Positions 58,288 through 64,000 of a DNA stretch of 64,000 nucleotides are shown piece after piece (position 1 is the first letter of the stretch; the number at the start of each line of letters is the position of its first letter). The DNA is taken from the NCBI GenBank assembly GCA_019744775.1, contig JAIETZ010000005.1, positions 62,001 to 126,000 on the forward strand, in the 5' to 3' direction. The notes beneath the pieces are model-generated. The model saw nothing but the letters and a program-made list of their open reading frames with translations. It ran no database searches and had not been told where the DNA came from. The translations under genes were made by a program, and so were the position numbers. The stretch comes from Candidatus Obscuribacterales bacterium (lineage in GTDB: Bacteria > Cyanobacteriota > Vampirovibrionia > Obscuribacterales > Obscuribacteraceae).

Positions 58288-59151
58288 ATGAACCTATTGA
58301 CCAAAACACCGTTAGCCGGACTAGCACTGGGAGCGTTGTATTTGGCACTATCGCCGCGTGTTGCAGTACCGGTCTATAAACCGGTACTGTTTCGTCCTGA
58401 TAGATATCCCAACGGCGAATACCATCTTGAATCCTTGAGCGGGATTAAGCGCGAAGATGTATTTTTCCCTTCTACAAACGGCAAAACTTTGCATGGCTGG
58501 TTTTTTGAAACACCAGGCGCCGATAAAACTATTCTCTTCAGTCATGGCAACGGTGGTAATCTCGCCACGCGTACAGGCTTAGTGGGCGCACTTCTAGAGA
58601 CCGGTGCTTCTGTGTTCATCTACGACTATCAAGGCTATGGTCGAAGTGAAGGTACACCAAACGTCAAACGCATTTGCCAGGACGGACTGTCCGCCTATCG
58701 CTTTTTGACTAAGGAAGTCGGCATTGATAGCCGCGACATCATCAATTACGGGGAATCACTTGGATCAGGTGTTGCTAGCTATCTAGCGCTGAATGTTCCA
58801 ACGGCAGCTCTTGTTCTGCAGTCAGGTTTTTGTTCATTAGCTCGCATCGGTAAAGAACACGTTCCTTTGCTGCACGTATATCCGGATTGGCTATTTCCAC
58901 AGCCGGCACTAAACAATTTAGCCACAGTCAGAGGCAAACACCAACCACTTCTGATTATTCACGGTATGAATGATGAGACGGTACCTTTTGCACACGGGCA
59001 AGAGTTGTTTGCTGAGGCAAGCGAGCCAAAACGCTTCGCCGTTTTGCCTAATGCAGGACACATCAACATGTATGAAGTTGATCGTCAGCTCTACATAAAT
59101 GCAGTCAAAGAATTTCTAAATTCGCTTAGAGCGGCAACCGTTACCGTATAG
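58288..59151 (+). CDS. membrane-anchored alpha/beta hydrolase (ABHD13/Bem46-like)
   Basis: Seen from ATG 58288: 287 residues. A hydrophobic anchor at 10-30, HGNGGNLATR (oxyanion region), YDYQGYGRSEGTP, nucleophile Ser in NYGESLGSGVASY, Asp in HGMNDETVPF and His in NAGHINMYEV: the full catalytic triad. Family: Bem46/ABHD13-like hydrolases; substrates unknown. Its frame is open upstream through the acetyltransferase stop, but the anchor begins at this ATG. The next hydrolase gene starts nine bases after its stop. Confidence 0.86.
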   Translation: MNLLTKTPLAGLALGALYLALSPRVAVPVYKPVLFRPDRYPNGEYHLESLSGIKREDVFFPSTNGKTLHGWFFETPGADKTILFSHGNGGNLATRTGLVGALLETGASVFIYDYQGYGRSEGTPNVKRICQDGLSAYRFLTKEVGIDSRDIINYGESLGSGVASYLALNVPTAALVLQSGFCSLARIGKEHVPLLHVYPDWLFPQPALNNLATVRGKHQPLLIIHGMNDETVPFAHGQELFAEASEPKRFAVLPNAGHINMYEVDRQLYINAVKEFLNSLRAATVTV

Positions 59152-59160
59152 GAAATAACA

Positions 59161-60306
59161 ATGGATTCAAGTAAGAAAGCATTGATTCAATCAGTGTTGG
59201 CATTTTGTTTGGGCGCAGCACTCTGCATAATTGTCATGAATTTCCTTACGCCAAAGACGGCAAAAGACTCGAGCTCCGAAACGAATCGAGTAATAGAGAC
59301 GACAAAGACCACACAACAAGTAACTCCTGAGAAAAAAACGGCCCCTGCCAAGCCGATTACAAAAGAACAAACCAAAATAACAAGTACAACCAAGGCAGTT
59401 AGTTCCGAGAAGACCACGCAAATAGCTTCAGTAACACTTCCGGCAGGTCCCATTGAGCAACCTCCCGCTGCTATTCGCGGTTCGATGAAACAAGTTGACT
59501 ATGAAATACCAAGTAAATTTAGCTGCTGGATGTCTTCAGGCACCCCTATAAAAGGTGTTCTCATCTGCATACACGGGTTTGGCTTGTACAGCGAAGCCTT
59601 TCAGGCACTTGCCGATCGCGTTTGTCCAAAAGGATACGTTGCATATTCTGTCGACGCACGCGGATTCGGGCGATACATAAAGAAAGACAGGACGGCGGAC
59701 TTTGAGGGTTCAGTTACCGACGTTGCTCAGCTTATACAACTCGTACACAAAACCTATCCTGGCAAACCGATTATCCTCATCGGTGAATCTATGGGCGGCG
59801 CAATAGCCATTCAAGCAGGTTCACAGCATCAAAACGAAATAGCGGGCATTATTGCGTCAGCACCAGGTGATGTCCGTTATAAGCAAGTCAAAATGGATTT
59901 GAAAGTAGGACCAAAATTACTCTTGAGTCCCAATAAGAAACGCGACTGGGGCGATGAACTGATGGAAATGGCTACATCGAACCCGAAACTTATCGCAAAG
60001 TGGCAGGCTGATCCACTTGTACGTCAGAAGCTAGCGCCAAAAGAGCTTCTCGGATTCCAGAAATTCATGGGCAATACGAGCGATTTCGCCAAGCAAATTC
60101 ACACAACACCGATACTCTTTTTGCATGGCGGACATGACAAATTGACCAAGGTAAAAGGAACTATCGAGCTATACAACGATGTTCCGTCTTCCAAGAAAGA
60201 CCTGTTCATCCTCGGACAAAAGGACCATGTCATGCTTGAAGAGGGTCAGTTCGACGACACAACAATTCGTCTACTCGAGACCTGGTTAGCCAACGCCCCG
60301 AGATAG
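59161..60306 (+). CDS. membrane-anchored alpha/beta hydrolase (monoacylglycerol lipase-like)
   Basis: Seen: 381 residues. An N-terminal membrane helix at 7-27, a Thr/Lys-rich linker to about residue 105 that must lie outside the membrane, and a Hydrolase_4-type domain: HGFGLYSEAF, VDARGFG, nucleophile Ser in LIGESMGGAIA, Asp in HGGHDKLTK and His in KDHVMLEE. The triad is complete. Family: lysophospholipase or monoacylglycerol lipase-like. Probably co-transcribed with the hydrolase upstream. Confidence 0.88.
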   Translation: MDSSKKALIQSVLAFCLGAALCIIVMNFLTPKTAKDSSSETNRVIETTKTTQQVTPEKKTAPAKPITKEQTKITSTTKAVSSEKTTQIASVTLPAGPIEQPPAAIRGSMKQVDYEIPSKFSCWMSSGTPIKGVLICIHGFGLYSEAFQALADRVCPKGYVAYSVDARGFGRYIKKDRTADFEGSVTDVAQLIQLVHKTYPGKPIILIGESMGGAIAIQAGSQHQNEIAGIIASAPGDVRYKQVKMDLKVGPKLLLSPNKKRDWGDELMEMATSNPKLIAKWQADPLVRQKLAPKELLGFQKFMGNTSDFAKQIHTTPILFLHGGHDKLTKVKGTIELYNDVPSSKKDLFILGQKDHVMLEEGQFDDTTIRLLETWLANAPR

Positions 60307-60311
60307 CATAA

Positions 60312-60334
60312 GGGCGCATGCAATGCGCCCCTAC
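60312..60334 (-). repeat. REP-like hairpin repeat, copy 9
   Basis: Exact core GGGCGCATGCAATGCGCCC with CTAC, five bases after the hydrolase stop. It forms an inverted pair with copy 10. Confidence 0.92.
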
Positions 60335-60382
60335 GTAGAACCAATAAAACAAATTTGTAGATGCGTCGGCGAGTCAAAAGTT

Positions 60383-60405
60383 GTAGGGGCGCATTGCATG
60401 CGCCC
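60383..60405 (+). repeat. REP-like hairpin repeat, copy 10
   Basis: GTAG then GGGCGCATTGCATGCGCCC, in inverted orientation to copy 9, ten bases before the aconitase stop. The pair sits exactly at a convergent gene boundary, as in REPIN arrangements. Confidence 0.92.
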
Positions 60406-60414
60406 GATAAGGTT

Positions 60415-62688
60415 CTAGACCTTCATCTCTTGGCGTTGACGAATCAAGTTGAGCGCAGAGCCGGCTCTGAACCAGCCTATTTGCTCTTCAGTCATCGTGT
60501 GCTTCACATTTATCTTCTTCGTTGAGCCATCAGCCTTTTGAATAATTACTTCGACTAAGCTATTCGGCGCAATTTCTTCAATACCAACAACACTTAAACG
60601 ATCTTTGGCATCGATTAACTCGTAGTCCTTAGGATCGCTGAACGTGAAAGCAAGGATGCCCTGCTTCTTCAAGTTGGTTTCGTGAATACGAGCGAAACTG
60701 CGTGCAATTACAGCCTTACATCCGAGGAATCTCGGCGACATAGCTGCGTGCTCACGGCTTGAGCCTTCACCATAGTTTTGATCACCTATGGCAATCCAAC
60801 CCATGTGCTCAGCTTTGTAGTGGCGAGCAATGGCTGGAAGTGGTTTTTCCGTGCCATCCAACACATCAAAGCCTGTTCCAGGTTCCTTAGCAAAAGCATT
60901 GTTTGCGCCGGTAAACATGTTGTCGGATATCTTGTCCAAATGTCCGCGATAACGCAGCCAGGCTCCTGCCGGTGAGATGTGATCAGTTGTGCACTTGCCC
61001 ACAGCCTTTAGAATCACCGGCAATTTGTCAAAGTCTTTGCCATCCCATTCAGTGAATGGCTCGAGTAATTGCAAACGCTCACTGTCAGGTTTAACAGCAA
61101 CACTTAATTTGTCGCCATTGTCTGCAGGCGCGATATAGCCTGAATCTTCACTGATGAATCCGTTACCCGGCAATTCCGGAGCTTCCGGTGGTGTCAATGT
61201 GACTTTCTTGCCGCCTGACGCTTCCAATTGATCTTTCAACGGATTGAAAGCAAGCGAACCGGCTAGAGCAAACGCCGTCACAATTTCCGGGCTACCGATG
61301 AATGCCAATGTATTGGGATTGGCATCGTTACGACGAGGGAAGTTGCGGTTAAACGATGTGATAATCGAGTTTGTCTCACCTTGTTTGATATCTTCACGCT
61401 TCCACTGCCCAATACATGGTCCACATGCATTAGCTAATACTGTTCCACCGATACCGGTCAATGTTTCCAGCTGTCCATCACGCTTGATTGTCAGATTAAT
61501 CTGCTCAGATCCAGGCGTAATCAGGAATCCACATTTGACCTTAATGCCGGCTTCTCTAGCTTGCTCAGCAACATTGGCTGCTCTACTCATATCCTCGTAA
61601 GACGAGTTTGTGCAGCTTCCGATGAGCGCATATGTCAGCTTCTCCGGATAACCTTTCTCTTTTATCTCTTTAGCGAATTCAGAAATTGGTCTAGCCAAAT
61701 CAGGTGTGTGAGGTCCGACAACATAAGGCTCTAACTTATCCAAATCAATTTCAACAACTTGGTCGTAGAACGCTTTTGGATCTTTTTCCACTTCAGGATC
61801 TGCAACGAGAAACTCGGCATACTCTTCAGCGAGCTTAGCCACATCTGCTCTGCGAGTAGCTTTCAGATAGGTGGACATTCTGTCGTCAAATGGGAATAGC
61901 GAACAAGTTGCACCAAGCTCAGCACCCATGTTGGTGATTGTGCCCTTACCAGTGCAGCTGATTGATTTTGTTCCTGGTCCGAAGTATTCAATGATTGCCC
62001 CAGTTCCGCCGGCAACAGTCAGAATTCCTGCCAATTTCAAAATCACATCTTTCGGTGATGTCCAGCCGTTTAATTTTCCCGTGAGTTTGACACCAATTAC
62101 TTTTGGCCAACGCACTCCCCAAGGCTCGCCTGCCATCACATCGACAGCGTCAGCTCCGCCGACACCGATGGCGACCATTCCTAAACCACCGGCATTAGGA
62201 GTGTGCGAGTCGGTACCAATCATCATGCCGCCAGGGAAAGCGTATTGTTCCAAAACTACTTGGTGAATAATACCTGCACCTGGCTTCCAGAAGCCGATAC
62301 CATGTTTTTCAGAAGCTGTTCTAAGGAAGTTGTAGACTTCAGCGTTTTCCGAAAGAGCATTTTCCAAATCTTTGTCTGCACCAACACGAGCCAAGATAAG
62401 GTGGTCGCAATGCACCGTTGTCGGCACAGCAACTCTTTTCAATTTGGCTTGCATGAATTGCAAGAGAGCCATTTGCGCTGTGGCATCTTGCATAGCAACG
62501 CGGTCTGGACGTAAGAAAGTATATGTCTCACCACGCTTGAGACCTTCTTCGGGCCATCTATCAAGGTGAGCTGTAAGAATCTTCTCAGTGAGCGTTAAAG
62601 GACGCTTCAAGCGCTTGCGAGCATCTTCATGCTTTGCAGGCAGGCTCTTGTACACATTTTTGATGTCATTGATATTGAAAAACGTCAT
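60415..62688 (-). CDS. aconitate hydratase, mitochondrial type
   Basis: Converts citrate to isocitrate in the TCA cycle using a 4Fe-4S cluster. Seen from ATG 62688: 757 residues. GTDSHTPNAGGLGM, LIGSCTNSSYEDM and ACGPCIGQW supply the cluster-binding cysteines, and GSSREHAAMSPR is the fourth-domain substrate site. The length and order match mitochondrial-type aconitase (as also in Bacteroidetes), not AcnA (about 890) or AcnB. An in-frame extension upstream to 62742 is unlikely. Confidence 0.94.
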   Translation of the reverse strand: MTFFNINDIKNVYKSLPAKHEDARKRLKRPLTLTEKILTAHLDRWPEEGLKRGETYTFLRPDRVAMQDATAQMALLQFMQAKLKRVAVPTTVHCDHLILARVGADKDLENALSENAEVYNFLRTASEKHGIGFWKPGAGIIHQVVLEQYAFPGGMMIGTDSHTPNAGGLGMVAIGVGGADAVDVMAGEPWGVRWPKVIGVKLTGKLNGWTSPKDVILKLAGILTVAGGTGAIIEYFGPGTKSISCTGKGTITNMGAELGATCSLFPFDDRMSTYLKATRRADVAKLAEEYAEFLVADPEVEKDPKAFYDQVVEIDLDKLEPYVVGPHTPDLARPISEFAKEIKEKGYPEKLTYALIGSCTNSSYEDMSRAANVAEQAREAGIKVKCGFLITPGSEQINLTIKRDGQLETLTGIGGTVLANACGPCIGQWKREDIKQGETNSIITSFNRNFPRRNDANPNTLAFIGSPEIVTAFALAGSLAFNPLKDQLEASGGKKVTLTPPEAPELPGNGFISEDSGYIAPADNGDKLSVAVKPDSERLQLLEPFTEWDGKDFDKLPVILKAVGKCTTDHISPAGAWLRYRGHLDKISDNMFTGANNAFAKEPGTGFDVLDGTEKPLPAIARHYKAEHMGWIAIGDQNYGEGSSREHAAMSPRFLGCKAVIARSFARIHETNLKKQGILAFTFSDPKDYELIDAKDRLSVVGIEEIAPNSLVEVIIQKADGSTKKINVKHTMTEEQIGWFRAGSALNLIRQRQEMKV

Positions 62689-62717
62689 GATGATCTCTCT
62701 ACTTACGGTGAGACGTT

Positions 62718-62740
62718 GGAGCTGCCCAACCGGCAGTTCC
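62718..62740 (-). promoter_or_regulatory. hairpin in the aconitase leader
   Basis: In minus sense GGAACTGCC pairs with GGCAGCTCC with one mismatch around a short G/T loop. No T-tract follows, so a leader structure is more likely than a terminator. Confidence 0.3.
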
Positions 62741-62764
62741 ACAACAGGTCTATTTTACCGCTAA

Positions 62765-63250
62765 TTACTTGATCCAACCCTTGCGAATGAGCATTCCATA
62801 GGCAGAAATAACGAATTCATAATGAAACATCCAGAGCTGATGCCAGCCTCCGGCGCGCATTTCAGCAAATGCATCGTTGACATCCCAGCCTTCCCTGAGC
62901 ATGCGGAAAATGCCGCATAAGATGCCGGTCCTGTCCGCACCGTGCAAGCAATGCACAAAAATGGGTCTTTTCTCCGGATCATCGACAATTTCCAAAAAGC
63001 GCTTCACTTCTTTGTAGGTAGGGCTTTTCATATATGTCATCGGAATACTTTCAAACTGCATGCCGAGCTTTTCTACTATGGCTCTTTCCGTCTCTATTAG
63101 TCTTCTAGTTGAACGAAGGTTGATAACCGTCTTAATTCCACGGTCCGCCAGAGACTGGTACTGCGACTCAATAGGCTGCCCGCCTCGGAAGAGCCAGTCA
63201 TTTACTTGTTTGAAATTCCTGATGTCAATAGCCACTTTATTCGAAATCAT
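62765..63250 (-). CDS. tyrosine/dual-specificity phosphatase-like protein
   Basis: Seen: 161 residues. The P-loop HCLHGADRTG has nucleophile Cys101 and Arg107, with an N-terminal LFRGGQP segment and INLRS strand typical of the Siw14/DSP group (phytase- or inositol-phosphatase-like members included). The general acid is probably the Asp before it. Cytosolic. A 76-base gap with a hairpin (62718-62740) separates it from aconitase. Confidence 0.9.
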   Translation of the reverse strand: MISNKVAIDIRNFKQVNDWLFRGGQPIESQYQSLADRGIKTVINLRSTRRLIETERAIVEKLGMQFESIPMTYMKSPTYKEVKRFLEIVDDPEKRPIFVHCLHGADRTGILCGIFRMLREGWDVNDAFAEMRAGGWHQLWMFHYEFVISAYGMLIRKGWIK

Positions 63251-63345
63251 GGAAACTCCTGCTTAGACCAACATTCCCAGATTCGGCAATGTCTATATAA
63301 AACCGACAAGATTTAAAACTTCCAGGCGCTGGGAAAATAAGACTT

Positions 63346-63768
63346 ATGACTGAAGCAACACTTTCAATTGAAGACAACCCAAGCCCAGCTGATTTGCAGC
63401 AAGTTTGGGACATGCTCATCTCCCACAACACAGCGCAAGCAGGTCCGGCTAATTTTCAAAAAATATGCATTTTGGCGCGTGACGCAAACAACCAAATTAT
63501 CGGTGGAATGAATGGCTATACGTTTTGGAATTGGCTCTTCGTTGAAAACTTGGCAGTTGCGGAAAATCAACGAGGACAAAATCTCGGCAGTAAAATCCTG
63601 AAAGCAGCTGAAGCAGAAGCAATACGACGTGGCTGCAAGGCGGCTTATCTGGACACTTTCAGCTTTCAAGCCTTACCATTCTATGAGAAGCAAGGCTATC
63701 GTGTCTTTGGCACGCTCTATGATTTTCCTAACGGTCATCACAAGTACTTTGTCACCAAGCAACTTTAG
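63346..63768 (+). CDS. GNAT family N-acetyltransferase
   Basis: Seen: 140 residues with an acetyl-CoA loop NQRGQNLGSKILKAAEAEA (about 80-98) after the LFVENLAVAEN strand, and YEKQGYRVFGTLYDFP near the end. These are common GNAT features; the substrate is unknown. The start ATG 63346 lacks a clear ribosome site. It converges with the truncated gene at 63772, whose stop is three bases after its own. Confidence 0.87.
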   Translation: MTEATLSIEDNPSPADLQQVWDMLISHNTAQAGPANFQKICILARDANNQIIGGMNGYTFWNWLFVENLAVAENQRGQNLGSKILKAAEAEAIRRGCKAAYLDTFSFQALPFYEKQGYRVFGTLYDFPNGHHKYFVTKQL

Positions 63769-63771
63769 TAA

Positions 63772-64000
63772 TTACTTTCTTTGTGCAAAATACACTGAAG
63801 TGATGTACTTCATAACGACTTGTCCGTCTTTCTGACTTTCGCCAAACAAAGCACTCAGGTCTTGATTCAATTTCAAAAAGAGTTCGCCGGCTTTTGGCAC
63901 GTATGATGCAGAAGCGGCGCGTCCCAATAATCCTGCCTCATCCATCTCTTGTTGATTTTCAAAATCAACCTTGCCTGCTGACTGAAAAAGACTGCTTTCC
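63772..64000 (-). CDS. hypothetical protein, C-terminal end only (cut by window)
   Basis: The minus strand is open from the window edge to a TAA at 63772-63774, giving 76 C-terminal residues, including SYVPKAGELFLKLNQDLSAL, then KDGQVVMKYITSVYFAQRK at the end. I do not recognise the family. The amphipathic helix and lack of a membrane segment suggest a soluble protein. The start lies beyond the window. Confidence 0.55.
   Translation of the reverse strand, partial: ESSLFQSAGKVDFENQQEMDEAGLLGRAASASYVPKAGELFLKLNQDLSALFGESQKDGQVVMKYITSVYFAQRK

Overview
The window looks like a chromosomal stretch of a non-photosynthetic relative of the cyanobacteria (Vampirovibrionia/Melainabacteria, probably the Obscuribacter type). 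This is an inference from gene content and style, not from a marker gene. There is no photosynthesis gene, rRNA, tRNA, CRISPR array, phage or intact transposon. The genes point to an aerobic or facultative bacterium with a meso-diaminopimelate-type wall (murE motif), menaquinone made by the futalosine route (mqnD), a mitochondrial-type aconitase and a three-subunit succinate dehydrogenase with a large single membrane anchor.

Layout. 1-3396 (minus strand): prs coupled to an MBL-fold hydrolase, and a methionine gamma-lyase-like enzyme. 3530-7233: a small accessory patch with comF, a HigB stump, an orphan HigA-like antitoxin, an NlpC/P60 hydrolase, an orphan Phd antitoxin, a DUF4241 protein and a small secreted protein. 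7235-14332 (minus): a 975-residue LysM protein with C-terminal repeats, a serpin, hemL, a thioredoxin-like protein and a 2-Cys peroxiredoxin. 14532-18473 (plus): rplU, rpmA, murE and an FAD-dependent dehydrogenase. 18592-26595: a decayed response-regulator fragment, a fatty acid desaturase with an unusual repeat tail, mqnD, a PilZ protein, uppP, recO, glyA and a WecA-type transferase. 27062-31338: ACT-domain malic enzyme, a Tat-exported SOD-like protein, a thioesterase, a corrinoid adenosyltransferase and a methyltransferase. 31339-36567 (minus): a CtpA protease, a KdpD-like kinase, a KdpE-like regulator and an APC-superfamily permease. 36852-40949: a flippase-like membrane protein, a CCA-type nucleotidyltransferase and a THUMP-like methyltransferase. 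40942-45341 (minus): a membrane sulfatase, a NoeA-like methyltransferase, a tiny YLD-type membrane protein and an M23 murein hydrolase. 45504-49629: aldehyde dehydrogenase, nanE, two small membrane proteins and an aldo/keto reductase. 49841-53558: an EmrAB-type efflux pair with a divergent TetR regulator. 53610-56950: sdhB, sdhA, sdhC. 57125-64000: a TMEM14-like protein, two GNAT acetyltransferases, two alpha/beta hydrolases, aconitase, a tyrosine phosphatase and a cut-off gene.

Between the genes there are ten copies of a 19-bp hairpin repeat (core GGGCGCATTGCATGCGCCC or its reverse complement), all intergenic. One copy is followed by a T-tract and probably acts as a terminator. A second repeat family (GTCATCCTGAG-type) occurs twice. 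I also describe a possible three-way-junction RNA at about 49677-49811 with three CTCCCAA motifs, a leader with two mutually exclusive folds before the acetyltransferase at 57759, several genes whose -10 box lies so close to the start codon that the mRNA may be leaderless, and operators for the TetR and aldehyde dehydrogenase regions.

No single obviously new defence or biosynthetic island is present. The best candidates for undescribed biology are the structured RNA, the KdpDE-like system joined to an APC permease without kdpFABC, the sulfatase/methyltransferase/YLD trio, and the repeat-bearing desaturase and LysM proteins. All functional statements rest on motif recognition by eye; no database search was run.
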